A stretch of 40,386 bases of DNA. Origin: Caryophanales bacterium (lineage in GTDB: Bacteria > Bacillota_I > Bacilli_A > RF39 > UBA660). Below the pieces are notes generated by a model. It did not search any database, was not told the origin of the DNA, and was given only the letters and a program-made list of their open reading frames with translations. This document shows positions 1 through 8,333 of this stretch, piece by piece. The DNA is taken from assembly GCA_016282415.1 (NCBI GenBank), contig JAEEKO010000012.1:1-40386 (forward strand), given 5' to 3'. The position numbers and the translations under genes were made by a program. Position 1 is the first letter of the stretch; every line of letters starts with the position of its first letter.

Positions 1-189
1 AGAATCATCAAATATTTCTTTTATTATTAAATAATCGTAATAATCTTTATCTTCAGCATTCCTATATTTATAATAAGTCCTTTTGCTTATTTCTAAAACA
101 GCACACATATTTGAAACCTTATATTCATTTATATATAAGTTAATAAATGTTACTTTCTCTCTCGTTGTGCCTTTAGGAAGGCTTGGTAT
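1..189 (-). CDS. IS3-family transposase OrfB, N-terminal part, cut by window edge
   Basis: Reading the minus strand in the -1 frame from the A7 site at 189-195 gives 63 uninterrupted codons to base 1. The product includes REKVTFINLYINEYKVSN, MCAVLEISKRTYYKYRN and IIKEIFDDS. This is the usual N-terminal HTH_21-like segment of IS3 OrfB, in which a short domain with a conserved S-x-x-x-YYK pattern precedes the DDE integrase core. The DDE catalytic domain lies outside the window, so integrity of the transposase cannot be judged. It is probably translated only as the OrfAB frameshift product. Confidence 0.8.
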   Translation of the reverse strand, partial: MPSLPKGTTREKVTFINLYINEYKVSNMCAVLEISKRTYYKYRNAEDKDYYDYLIIKEIFDDS

Positions 190-425
190 TTTTTTAGTAT
201 TTCATATCTCTCTTTATAATCAATGTTTTTTACACTTTTTCTACCACGTGAATTATTTATATCATTAATTTGATTCCCTTGCTTATGATTTTTTTCTATC
301 CAATGCCACACTGTTCCAGGAGATAAACCATATCTTTTTGCCAATTGTGGGTAGCCACCAAAATTACCAGATTTATATTCATCTATAACTTTCTGCTTAA
401 ACTCAATAGTATAATGCTTGCCCAT
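150..425 (-). CDS. IS3-family transposase OrfA (HTH protein)
   Basis: This 91-residue protein is the DNA-binding subunit of an IS3/IS150-type transposase, which recognises the element ends. Residues about 5-45 form a helix-turn-helix of the transposase type (FKQKVIDEY, then LAKRYGLSPGTVWHWI), followed by a basic, charged tail. The gene is intact. Near its end, CTA AAA AAA TAC supplies an A-AAA-AAA slippery site in the zero frame. Slipping back one base joins it to OrfB and would give the OrfAB fusion that is the active transposase in this family. Without slippage, translation stops at TAA (150-152). The family call is firm; the subgroup (IS150-like) is inferred from sequence style. Confidence 0.85.
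   Translation of the reverse strand: MGKHYTIEFKQKVIDEYKSGNFGGYPQLAKRYGLSPGTVWHWIEKNHKQGNQINDINNSRGRKSVKNIDYKERYEILKKYQAFLKAQRERK
189..195 (-). promoter_or_regulatory. Programmed -1 frameshift slippery heptamer (A7)
   Basis: Seven consecutive A residues in the mRNA, phased A-AAA-AAA in the OrfA frame. The -1 frame is open from here to the window edge and encodes OrfB. A-AAA-AAA and A-AAA-AAG are the standard slippery sites of IS3-family elements. Confidence 0.75.
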
Positions 426-523
426 AAAAATAACACCTTACTTTCTTGAGATGTTATTCTATAACAAATTACTCTTTTTTAAAAGTGTCCAAAATAGGGT
501 TCACTTCAATTGATTCATCTTTT

Positions 524-2848
524 TTATTTAACATACTTTTCAGCAGTTTTAATAAGATCTTTGGTACTATATATTTTAATTTTATAATACTTATCAGTTT
601 TCTTTAAAATAATTTGATTATGTTTTTTATCTAATCCAACCAGATTATCAATAGTTGCAATCTTTTCATAATCTTTATTTAATACTAAACCTTCAATATC
701 ATTAGTTAAATGAATATTGCCATTATTATCAATACCAACTAAACGTGTTACCTTAGTAGCATTCTTAACTGTACTTAATAGTTTCTTGGTTTTAGTATCA
801 TAAACTTCTAAAGTATGATCTTTATATGTAAATATCATAATATTCTTAGCTTTAACTTCAACATAACTAGTTGCTAAATCTTTTTTATTTGATGGATATT
901 TAGCTATATTCTTGGTTACATCAGTATCCTTAATAACATCTGATTTATATTCAAATTTATCTAAAGCATCCATCTTATTATTAATTTTGTCATAAATAAT
1001 TACACGATTATCATTATTTGGAATTGCTAAGAAACCATTGTCAGTATATTCATATGATGCATATTCCGTAACATTCAAATCAAATAAATCTGGGTTTTGA
1101 ATCGCATCTTTATATTTTGATCCGCAAGCATAATAATTACCATCACTTGTAAAAACTAAGAAATTATCAGAATTTAAAAATACCAAAGCCTTTAAGGTTG
1201 ATGCTCCAACCGCATAGTTTCTTATTTGAGAACCATCTTTAGTATCTAAAACATAACCAGATGATCCAGCAGCAACATATAAAGCATTATGATTATCACT
1301 TAATGCTATTAAGTTGCTAAAATTGTTATTATATTTTTTACTCCAAATAGTATCCATACTCTTTAAATTAATTTTATAAATATTCATACTTTCTGAACCA
1401 GTATTAAAAGTGTTGTTTAGTAAGTATAAATCATCCTTATAAATAATATATTGATCTCCTAATAAAGAATCAAACTTCATTTCTTTAGCTTTTAAAGTAT
1501 TTAAATCAATAATATTAACTACTTCTTCAGTTGCTTCTTTATCACTTAACATTGATACTTTAACAGTAAAGATTAAATAATCATCAGTTATTGCGGTAGT
1601 AGTATTATATAAATGATCACGATCAAGCTTATGAGCATATACCTTTTTAAAATTATAATCATATACTTCTAACGAAGTTCCACTATAAACAACTAAGTAT
1701 TTATCAGATGAGTTAACATAAGAGACTCCTTTAAAGGTCTTTACTTTCTTACCTTTGAAATCCCTAATTATCATATTATTATCATTTGCATAATAAGCAA
1801 TATATTTATCACCTATAAAATCAAAATAGAATTTATTGCTTACATAATTATATAAATCATCATATTTTTTTAGTACTTTATTATTTTTTAAATCATATAA
1901 AGTTATTGTACTTGAAGTGTCAGTTATTAATACTTTATCTCCTTTATCATTAGCTTTCATGTAGTTAGCTATTCCTAAAGTATCAATTTGATCAACTGCT
2001 CTATTAGTTATACCTAAATCATATACCCCTAATGCCGAAGTAAGACTGTCAATGGCTTCACTAGTTTTAGGCATTTTCATACCATCATATTTAGTTAAAG
2101 CTTGATATGATTTAGTAATTGCGCTCATGCGATCATCATTACTTAAATCGACATTAGCTTCTTCAGCTAGTTTTAATGACCATAAATTTAATATGGTGCT
2201 TTGTTTACTCTTAATAATAATTAAATTCGCTGATGCATATATCAAAAAGAATAATAAAACACCGGTTAATGTTCCAAAAATACGAATCATATTTTTTACT
2301 TTTCGTTCATGATGTCTTCTTTTTAAATCATCATAATTCAAATTAAACATTGGTGCAATTAAACGTAATAATTCTTTCTTTAAATTTGCTAGTACTTCTT
2401 TTTTCGATGCACCACGGCAATCTAAAGCAAGGGGTTCAACCGCTTTTTTGGTTTTTTCATCATATAATAATTCTTTAGGGAAAGAATCAGCTGGTTCCCC
2501 TTCTACTAAAACAGCTAAAACATGGCTACGACCATGAAGTTTAATAAAAGTTTCAATTTCTTTTTTACACCAAATTGATTCCTTTAATCGTGGTGAACAA
2601 ATAACAATTAAATATTCACTGTTTTGTAATGCTTGAATAATTGGATCCTCTAAACTATTAGCAAGAGGTAATTCTTCCTGATCACGGAAAACACGTTCTA
2701 TTTTTGTTTTTTCTAAATTGTTCGTCTTAATAATACTTTTTGGTAATTTATAAGTTTCTAATAAACGATGTAGATTAGTTGCAACAAACTTATCTAAATC
2801 ATTATGGCGATAACTAATAAATGCATCATATTTTAACTCTTTAGACAT
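524..2848 (-). CDS. Transmembrane TIR-domain protein with beta-propeller-like ectodomain
   Basis: 774 residues in three parts. Residues about 6-130 are a TIR domain (YDAFISYRHND; FRDQEELP; SEYLIVICSPR; SIWCKKEIETF). E97 in the WCKKE motif is at the place of the catalytic glutamate of TIR NAD hydrolases. Residues about 187-212 form one hydrophobic segment preceded by a basic stretch (KRRHHERKVK), so the TIR domain should be cytoplasmic. Residues about 270-774 are repetitive beta-rich sequence with blades of the type IxxYDxKxxK, resembling WD40/PQQ-like propellers, predicted outside the cell. Similar TIR-TM-propeller proteins are known as uncharacterised families in Clostridia-like bacteria. 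NADase activity and signalling are inferred. It is transcribed alone from a promoter abutting the ligA terminator, with only a weak ribosome site. Confidence 0.85.
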   Translation of the reverse strand: MSKELKYDAFISYRHNDLDKFVATNLHRLLETYKLPKSIIKTNNLEKTKIERVFRDQEELPLANSLEDPIIQALQNSEYLIVICSPRLKESIWCKKEIETFIKLHGRSHVLAVLVEGEPADSFPKELLYDEKTKKAVEPLALDCRGASKKEVLANLKKELLRLIAPMFNLNYDDLKRRHHERKVKNMIRIFGTLTGVLLFFLIYASANLIIIKSKQSTILNLWSLKLAEEANVDLSNDDRMSAITKSYQALTKYDGMKMPKTSEAIDSLTSALGVYDLGITNRAVDQIDTLGIANYMKANDKGDKVLITDTSSTITLYDLKNNKVLKKYDDLYNYVSNKFYFDFIGDKYIAYYANDNNMIIRDFKGKKVKTFKGVSYVNSSDKYLVVYSGTSLEVYDYNFKKVYAHKLDRDHLYNTTTAITDDYLIFTVKVSMLSDKEATEEVVNIIDLNTLKAKEMKFDSLLGDQYIIYKDDLYLLNNTFNTGSESMNIYKINLKSMDTIWSKKYNNNFSNLIALSDNHNALYVAAGSSGYVLDTKDGSQIRNYAVGASTLKALVFLNSDNFLVFTSDGNYYACGSKYKDAIQNPDLFDLNVTEYASYEYTDNGFLAIPNNDNRVIIYDKINNKMDALDKFEYKSDVIKDTDVTKNIAKYPSNKKDLATSYVEVKAKNIMIFTYKDHTLEVYDTKTKKLLSTVKNATKVTRLVGIDNNGNIHLTNDIEGLVLNKDYEKIATIDNLVGLDKKHNQIILKKTDKYYKIKIYSTKDLIKTAEKYVK

Positions 2849-2871
2849 TTAAATCAACTCATTTCAAAATT

Positions 2872-2880
2872 ATTATAACA
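2872..2880 (-). promoter_or_regulatory. Extended -10 promoter of the TIR gene
   Basis: The minus strand reads TGTTATAAT, a full extended -10 element, about 24 bp upstream of the TIR start codon. It begins at the end of the U-tract of the ligA terminator. No good -35 box is visible in the terminator stem at the expected distance. Confidence 0.55.
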
Positions 2881-2906
2881 AAAAAAAGACTAGATAACTA
2901 GTCTTC
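2880..2906 (-). terminator. Intrinsic terminator of pcrA-ligA, overlapping the ligA stop
   Basis: The minus-strand RNA forms AAGACTAG / CTAGTCTT with a TTAT loop, followed by a run of eight U. The ligA stop codon TAG (2898-2900) lies inside the 5' arm. Confidence 0.8.
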
Positions 2907-4883
2907 TAACGAATCAATTATATCTTTTAACATGGTTTCATCCCAAATTGTGATACCAAGGGCTACAGCTTTATCATATTTACTTCCCGGGTTATCACCA
3001 ACAATAACAATATCAGTGTTTTTAGAAACACTATCGATACTACGACCACCATGGGTTTCAATAATATGTTTAATTTCATCACGAGTCATGAAAGAGATAG
3101 TTCCGGTAATAACAAATTTCTTATCTTTAAATAAATCATGTTCAACGATTTTTTCACCGATGTATTCCATATTAACTCCATGAGCTTTTAAATCATTAAT
3201 TAACATGATGTTACTTGGTTCGTTGAAATAATCAAAAATGTTTTGGGCTAAGATTGGGCCAATATCATAAATTGATGTTAATTCTTCTAATGAAGCTGCC
3301 ATCAAATTATCCATTGTATGATATTTTAACGCTAGAATCTTTGCTGTTTTAGCACCAATACCATTTATACCTAAAGCATAAATGATACGTTCTAAACTAC
3401 TCTTTTTAGCTTCGTTAATTGCATTAATTAAATTATCAACTGATTTATTACCAAAACCTTCTAATTCAATTAATTCAGCTTTTTTATTAACTAAATCCAA
3501 AATATCAACTTTATTTTTGATAATTCCCATGTTGTAGAAATCTTCAATTATACGTTCCCCTAGTCCATCAATATTTAAGGCACTACGGGAAACAAAATGT
3601 ATTAAAGATTCAATACTACGAGCTGGACAATTGATATTTGGACAAAAATAATCAATTTCGGAATTGCTTAATTCAAGAGGTGTATTACAAATTGGACAAT
3701 TCTTAATCATCTTAAACGGTTCTACGTTACCACGACGTTCTAGCACTGGTCCAACAACTTCCGGAATAACATCACCGGCTTTATGAAGATAAACGTGATC
3801 ACCAATATGTAAGTCTTTATCTAAAACATATTGTTCATTATGTAATGTTGCTCTTCTAATAGTACTACCTGCAACCTTAATTGGTTCCAGTACCGCATTA
3901 GGCGTTATTTGACCAGTTCTTCCTACGGTAAATATAATATCATTTAATCGCGTAATAACTTGTTTAGCTGGGAACTTATAAGCTACTGCCCATCGTGGAT
4001 ACTTAGCAGTTGATCCCAAATTATGTTGTAATTTAATATTATTAGCTTTAATAACAATACCATCGATTTCATATGGTAGATCATCACGATGGTCAGTCCA
4101 ATAATTGATATAGTCTAATAATTCATTTAAATTATGAACCACTTTATAATTAGGATTAATTGGTAATCCAATTCTCTTTAAATACTCTAAAGTTTCACTT
4201 TGTGTACTACATTCCGTTTTAGGAACATGATATAAATAACAATCTAATTTACGTTCCTTACAAATAGCACTATCTAATTGACGAGCACTACCAGCCGCCG
4301 CATTACGCGGATTTTGGAATTCTGGTTCACCATTTTTAACACGATTGATGTTTAACTCATTAAAGATATCTTTCTTCATGTATATTTCACCACGAATTTC
4401 AAGACTTACTGGTTCTTTTAACATATTAGGAATATACTTAATTGTTTTAATATTATGAGTAATATCTTCACCAGTAACAGAATCCCCTCTAGTAGCAGCA
4501 CTAACTAATACCCCTTTTTCATAAGTTAAGTTTACTCCTAAACCATCCATTTTTAATTCACAAATATATTCGGTATTAGGTGACTCTTTATCAACCCGAT
4601 TAAAGAAATCAATAATCTCACTTTCATTAAATACATCTTGCAATGACATCATTGGGGTTTTATGAGTAATCTTGTTTAACTTACTTACTACTTTGGTTCC
4701 AACGGTATGCGTTGGGGAGTTAGGTAAAATAAATTCCGGATATTCTTTTTCTAATTTAAATAATTCATCCAACAAACTATCATACTCGTTATCAGTTAAA
4801 GTTGGATTATCATTCAAATAATATTCTTCATTAGCTTGATTTAAAATATTTACTAACTCTTCAATACGTTTTTTAATATCCAT
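2898..4883 (-). CDS. ligA: NAD-dependent DNA ligase LigA
   Basis: 661 residues, the normal family length. The enzyme seals nicks during replication and repair using NAD+. Domains in order: N-terminal Ia domain (YYLNDNPTLTDNEYD); adenylation domain with active-site K111 in ELKMDG; OB fold (about 310-385); a four-cysteine zinc finger (C396, C399, C414, C419); helix-hairpin-helix region (about 430-570); and a C-terminal BRCT domain (about 588-661, KKFVITGTIS). A strong AGGAGG site precedes the ATG. It starts 9 bp after the pcrA stop, the classic pcrA-ligA operon order of Firmicutes. All expected functional parts are present. Confidence 0.98.
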   Translation of the reverse strand: MDIKKRIEELVNILNQANEEYYLNDNPTLTDNEYDSLLDELFKLEKEYPEFILPNSPTHTVGTKVVSKLNKITHKTPMMSLQDVFNESEIIDFFNRVDKESPNTEYICELKMDGLGVNLTYEKGVLVSAATRGDSVTGEDITHNIKTIKYIPNMLKEPVSLEIRGEIYMKKDIFNELNINRVKNGEPEFQNPRNAAAGSARQLDSAICKERKLDCYLYHVPKTECSTQSETLEYLKRIGLPINPNYKVVHNLNELLDYINYWTDHRDDLPYEIDGIVIKANNIKLQHNLGSTAKYPRWAVAYKFPAKQVITRLNDIIFTVGRTGQITPNAVLEPIKVAGSTIRRATLHNEQYVLDKDLHIGDHVYLHKAGDVIPEVVGPVLERRGNVEPFKMIKNCPICNTPLELSNSEIDYFCPNINCPARSIESLIHFVSRSALNIDGLGERIIEDFYNMGIIKNKVDILDLVNKKAELIELEGFGNKSVDNLINAINEAKKSSLERIIYALGINGIGAKTAKILALKYHTMDNLMAASLEELTSIYDIGPILAQNIFDYFNEPSNIMLINDLKAHGVNMEYIGEKIVEHDLFKDKKFVITGTISFMTRDEIKHIIETHGGRSIDSVSKNTDIVIVGDNPGSKYDKAVALGITIWDETMLKDIIDSLED

Positions 4884-4892
4884 ATAAACCTC

Positions 4893-6965
4893 CTATAATT
4901 TTTTTAAATTCTTATGGGTTTTCATAATCTTTTTAATGCCAATGTTCTTACTAAATGCAACCGATACAAAATCACCATCTATTGCTACTATTGTACCACT
5001 TCCATACATTGTATGGATAACACGATCACCAACAATGTAATTTTCAGTACTTGAATAAATATCTTTTTTATTAATAACGGCTTTTTCTTCCATTTGTGGA
5101 TTAACAATATCTAAGTCATCAGCATTTACTTCACTAATAAATCTTGATGGTGGATTTAATTGTTCATTACCATACAGAATTCTTCGCTTTGCATTAGTTA
5201 AATAAAGTCTTTTCTTAGCGCGAGTCATTCCAACATAACATAAACGGCGTTCTTCTTCGATACCATTTTCTTCATTAAAGGAATTAGCGTGTGGGAAGAT
5301 ACCCTCTTCCATTCCAACCATGAACACAACATCAAACTCAAGTCCCTTAGCACTATGTAAAGTCATTAAGGTTACCGCATTTTCATAAGTCTTATGTTCA
5401 GAAATGTCAGCAATTAAACTTATTTCTTCTAAAAAATCATTTAAATTGACACTGCCCGTTCTTTCCTCGAAGGAACTAGTAATTGATTTAAACTCTTCTA
5501 AGTTATCTAATCTTAATTCATTTTCTAATGTGCTGTCAGTTTCTAGTTCATGACGCATTAAAGACTTATCTAAAACATCCTCAATTAATTCCGTAAGAGA
5601 TAATGATTCACTATCCTTAGTTAATTCCTCAATTAATTGTTTAAATCCTAATTCTTTATCAGTACTTAAGGCATCGTACATAGAAACACCTTTTTCATTA
5701 GCTAAATCTTCTAATTTAGTAATGGAAGATTCACCAATTTTTCTTTTCGGAACATTTATAATTCGTTTTAAACTAATATTATCATTCTTATTAGCAATTA
5801 ATCTTAAATAACATAATAAATCTTTAATTTCTTTACGTTGATAAAAATAGTAACTACCTACTACTTTATATGGAACATTAGCTTTAATAAATTGTTCTTC
5901 AACTAAACGCGATTGACCATTGGTGCGATAAAGAATAGCAATATCTTTATAATCAAAGCCACTTAATGTTAAACGATTAATTTCATCTAACACTTCTTTA
6001 ATTTCATGTTTATCATCATAAGCACGAATATATTTAGTTTTAACCCCAGTACCTAAATTACTAATTAATTCTAGATCTTTACGTTCTTTATTATTCTTAA
6101 TAACGGCATTAGCAGTGTCTAAAATATATTTAGTAGAACGATAATTTTGATTTAAAGTAATAACTTTACAATCCGGATAATCACGTTCAAAGTTTAAGAT
6201 GTTTTTATAATTAGACCATCTAAAACCATATATTGCTTGATTAGAATCCCCTACTACAAACAAATTCTTTTCTTTTTTCGCTAGTAACTTAACTAAATTA
6301 TATTGTACTTCATTAGTATCTTGATACTCATCAATTAAAATATACGGATATTTATTTTGATATTTTTCTAAAATATCAGGATTAGTATTAAATAGATTTA
6401 CTGGAAGTAATAATAAATCATCGAAATCAACACAGTTATTATTTTTTAAAGTTTCTTGATATTTTAAATAAATCTCATAAGCTTGTTTTTCCGGTTCAGT
6501 ATTAAAGTAACGAATAATATCGTTTTCTGATAACATTTCATTCTTAATAAAACTAATACGATTACGGACATAACTAGGACTTAGTGATTTAATGTCCATT
6601 CCTTTATCTTTCATAACTTTTTTAATAATACTTAAAGAATCATCCGAATCCATAATCGTAAAACTTTTAGTTAATCCTAAGTGTTCACATTCATTTTTAA
6701 CAATACGTAACCCTAAACTATGGAAGGTTCCTAAAAAAACATCATTGGATGGACATAAATTATTTAAACGTTCTTTCATTTCTTTAGCTGCTTTATTGGT
6801 AAAAGTAATTGCTAAAATATGATAACTTGGTATCCCTTGTTCAATTAAACGATTAATACGATATGTTAATACTTTGGTTTTCCCAGATCCAGCTCCTGCT
6901 ACTACTAAACAAGGCCCATTAAGGTGTTCTACCGCTAATTTTTGTTGTTCATTTAAATTGTCCAT
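4893..6965 (-). CDS. pcrA: ATP-dependent DNA helicase PcrA/UvrD
   Basis: A 690-residue superfamily 1A 3'-5' helicase acting in nucleotide excision repair, rolling-circle replication and clearing of RecA or stalled polymerase. Walker A is AGAGSGKT (23-30) and Walker B/motif II is DEYQDT (212-217). Motif V is seen in TLHSAKGLEFD and motif VI in YVGMTRAKKRLYL. The C-terminal 48 residues (YIVGDRVIHTMYGSGTIVAI onward) match the Tudor-like RNA-polymerase-interacting tail of PcrA. It is a little shorter than the Bacillus protein, mainly in the linker before this tail. It is the first gene of a two-gene operon with ligA. An extended -10 element lies upstream (6989-6997). No pcrB is adjacent. Confidence 0.97.
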   Translation of the reverse strand: MDNLNEQQKLAVEHLNGPCLVVAGAGSGKTKVLTYRINRLIEQGIPSYHILAITFTNKAAKEMKERLNNLCPSNDVFLGTFHSLGLRIVKNECEHLGLTKSFTIMDSDDSLSIIKKVMKDKGMDIKSLSPSYVRNRISFIKNEMLSENDIIRYFNTEPEKQAYEIYLKYQETLKNNNCVDFDDLLLLPVNLFNTNPDILEKYQNKYPYILIDEYQDTNEVQYNLVKLLAKKEKNLFVVGDSNQAIYGFRWSNYKNILNFERDYPDCKVITLNQNYRSTKYILDTANAVIKNNKERKDLELISNLGTGVKTKYIRAYDDKHEIKEVLDEINRLTLSGFDYKDIAILYRTNGQSRLVEEQFIKANVPYKVVGSYYFYQRKEIKDLLCYLRLIANKNDNISLKRIINVPKRKIGESSITKLEDLANEKGVSMYDALSTDKELGFKQLIEELTKDSESLSLTELIEDVLDKSLMRHELETDSTLENELRLDNLEEFKSITSSFEERTGSVNLNDFLEEISLIADISEHKTYENAVTLMTLHSAKGLEFDVVFMVGMEEGIFPHANSFNEENGIEEERRLCYVGMTRAKKRLYLTNAKRRILYGNEQLNPPSRFISEVNADDLDIVNPQMEEKAVINKKDIYSSTENYIVGDRVIHTMYGSGTIVAIDGDFVSVAFSKNIGIKKIMKTHKNLKKL

Positions 6966-6988
6966 ACTATCAACACCATTCTTATATA

Positions 6989-6997
6989 ATTATACCA
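6989..6997 (-). promoter_or_regulatory. Extended -10 promoter of pcrA-ligA
   Basis: The minus strand reads TGGTATAAT about 24 bp upstream of the pcrA ATG and downstream of the preceding terminator. No strong -35 is seen, as expected for an extended -10 promoter. Confidence 0.5.
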
Positions 6998-7040
6998 AAT
7001 ATCATGATTAAAAACTATATCTTTACAATCTTTTAGACAT

Positions 7041-7064
7041 AAAAAAATGGTTATTTCTAACCAT
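7041..7064 (-). terminator. Intrinsic terminator of the mTERF-like operon
   Basis: The stem is ATGGTTA / TAACCAT with a GAAA loop, then seven U in the minus-strand RNA. The stop codon of the 70-residue gene (7057-7059) is inside the hairpin. Confidence 0.8.
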
Positions 7065-7269
7065 TAATTTTTTCTTTAAATAAATCTAAAGCTTCACTAT
7101 ATTCACTGTCTTTGACAACTTCTAGAAATTCGCTATTTCCAACTTTTTTAACTTTTCTAATTAAAAAATTATTAGGATTATCAATATCAACTAGATAAAC
7201 GTAATCTAAGATACGATGACTAATTAAATAATCTATTCCATTAATCATTACAAAACTTACTCGGTTCAT
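7057..7269 (-). CDS. Small uncharacterised protein, last gene of mTERF-like operon
   Basis: 70 residues; I do not recognise a family. It is predicted soluble and mixed alpha/beta: an N-terminal beta-rich part (VSFVMINGIDYLISHRI, then DYVYLVDIDNPNNFLI) and a charged helical end (EALDLFKEK). There is no signal peptide, membrane segment or cysteine. A GGTGG ribosome site lies seven bases before the ATG, inside the end of the previous gene, and the two genes are separated by one base, so they are surely co-transcribed. The arrangement suggests it acts with the neighbouring helical-repeat proteins, but no function can be assigned. Confidence 0.75.
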   Translation of the reverse strand: MNRVSFVMINGIDYLISHRILDYVYLVDIDNPNNFLIRKVKKVGNSEFLEVVKDSEYSEALDLFKEKING

Positions 7270-7270
7270 A

Positions 7271-7684
7271 CTACGCCACCATTTGATTCTCTATTTTTTC
7301 CAAATCCCCTGGCTCATAATCCTTCATTGTAATATTATTAATATTTTCACTTTCAAGATAAGCTTTTAAATCAGCTTTTCCAAGATTATGGTTATTGTTA
7401 ATAATATCAAAGATCTCTTGAGCTTTTTTATAGCCATATTTCATAGCAATGCAATAAAGTGAAACCGCTTTATTATCATTATCAATTGCTTTAGCAATCT
7501 TTTCGTTTTCCGATAATTGTTTATCTTCAACTACTGTTTTCTTTTTTTCTGCCTCGTGGCGATTTAACATATCCACTCTTTGAGCATCAAGGATAGAAAA
7601 AATACCAATATTTATTGTCCTTTGAACATCAATTGGTCCACGTTTTTTTTCGATTTCTTCTTGCGTTTTGAAAGTTACTGACAA
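7271..7684 (-). CDS. Uncharacterised helical protein in mTERF-like operon
   Basis: 137 residues starting at TTG, chosen because AGGTGA is four bases upstream and no better start exists. It is highly charged and mostly helical. A lysine/glutamate-rich middle (about 45-70) is followed by a compact helical part with YCIAMKYGYKKAQEIFDII (about 78-96). There is no signal peptide or transmembrane segment. I do not recognise a family. It lies 15 bp after the 95-residue gene and one base before the 70-residue gene. Its place in the operon links it to the mTERF-like proteins, but it does not itself show clear mTERF repeats. Confidence 0.72.
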   Translation of the reverse strand: MSVTFKTQEEIEKKRGPIDVQRTINIGIFSILDAQRVDMLNRHEAEKKKTVVEDKQLSENEKIAKAIDNDNKAVSLYCIAMKYGYKKAQEIFDIINNNHNLGKADLKAYLESENINNITMKDYEPGDLEKIENQMVA

Positions 7685-7699
7685 AATGTCACCTTCTAT

Positions 7700-7987
7700 C
7701 TATAAAAATTCTACAACCCTAATGTCTTCTTTTAATCTTTCTACTAATGATTCTTTATCATATTTATCAAAAATACCTCTAAATGTTGATGGTTCATTTA
7801 AGAATATTTCATAATACTTAACAAATATATCACGATAATTATCAACACCTAGATCTCTTAAATAATCTAAATTTACCGTTATTAGTTTTTTATTGTCTCT
7901 AATAGCTTCACATAATAATGTAGATGCGGAATTATTAATTGCTTTAATTTGTTCTTTAGTAAAACCTAAATCCTCTAAATACTTCAT
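7700..7987 (-). CDS. Small mTERF-like helical-repeat protein
   Basis: 95 residues, all helical. The pattern YLEDLGFTKEQIKAI ... LDYLRDLGVDNYRDIFVKYY ... FRGIFDKYDKES shows about two repeats of the form hydrophobic helix-(D/L)LG(V/F)-helix-FxxIFxKY. This is the layout of mTERF motifs, helical repeats that bind nucleic acid in organelles and are sparse in bacteria. The start codon overlaps the stop of the preceding 110-residue gene by four bases (ATGA), so the two are translationally coupled. Assignment to the mTERF fold is by eye; a generic helical hairpin repeat remains possible. Confidence 0.72.
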   Translation of the reverse strand: MKYLEDLGFTKEQIKAINNSASTLLCEAIRDNKKLITVNLDYLRDLGVDNYRDIFVKYYEIFLNEPSTFRGIFDKYDKESLVERLKEDIRVVEFL

Positions 7988-8316
7988 GCTGCTTTAACAA
8001 CTCCTTTAATGTCTTCCAAAGCTTCTGGTTTTTCATAACCAATTAAGTGAGCTTGAAAAACGTTGCTAGCACTTAAATCAACATCTCTTTCTTGTAAAAA
8101 TTTAACCTTATCTTCAAAAAAGTCATTACATACACAACTTACTAAAGAATAGTTAGATTTACGATTTAATTTTTCAAATGATATACTAGCTAATTCAAGA
8201 TTTCTTTCTACTAATTCTGGATCAGCAAGTGATAATGTTGTTTTAAGCTTATTAGCACACTTACTAATATCAATTCCATACTTTTCAAAAAGTGCTACAT
8301 TATTACAATAATTCAT
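7984..8316 (-). CDS. Small mTERF-like helical-repeat protein
   Basis: 110 residues, soluble, with helical repeats of the same style as its neighbours: LFEKYGIDISKCANKL, then LELASISFEKLNRKSNYSL, then DKVKFLQERDVDLSASNVFQ. The (L)FxxxGIDI and KxxFLQxRDVDL turns match the GI(D)-type turn of the mTERF-like repeats in the upstream 432-residue protein. Three cysteines (positions about 20, 81 and 83) are not in a recognisable metal motif. A good GGAGG site is seven bases before the ATG. It is 17 bp downstream of the coiled-coil gene and overlaps the next gene by ATGA. Confidence 0.72.
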   Translation of the reverse strand: MNYCNNVALFEKYGIDISKCANKLKTTLSLADPELVERNLELASISFEKLNRKSNYSLVSCVCNDFFEDKVKFLQERDVDLSASNVFQAHLIGYEKPEALEDIKGVVKAA

Positions 8317-8333
8317 ATGAATTCCTCCAAATT

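Larger units (their letters stand above)
1..503 (-). mobile_element. IS3-family (IS150-like) insertion sequence, partial
   Basis: The element contains OrfA (150-425), a heptamer of seven A residues for programmed -1 frameshifting (189-195, minus strand) and the start of OrfB, which runs off the window. Its end upstream of OrfA is probably at 503: read on the minus strand the DNA begins TGAACCCTATTTTGGACAC, with the TG tip usual for IS3 ends. The other end and the target duplication are outside the window, so the boundary is inferred from motif and spacing. The element lies only about 20 bp past the stop codon of the TIR gene. Confidence 0.75.

Noticed and set aside
241..256. CACGTGAA-like sequence resembling a parS core
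   Set aside because: Only part of TGTTTCACGTGAAACA matches and it lies inside OrfA of an insertion sequence.
83..268. Plus-strand reading frame opposite the transposase
   Set aside because: It is antisense to OrfA/OrfB, has no ribosome site and the product is low-complexity hydrophobic; OrfA on the other strand has clear family features.
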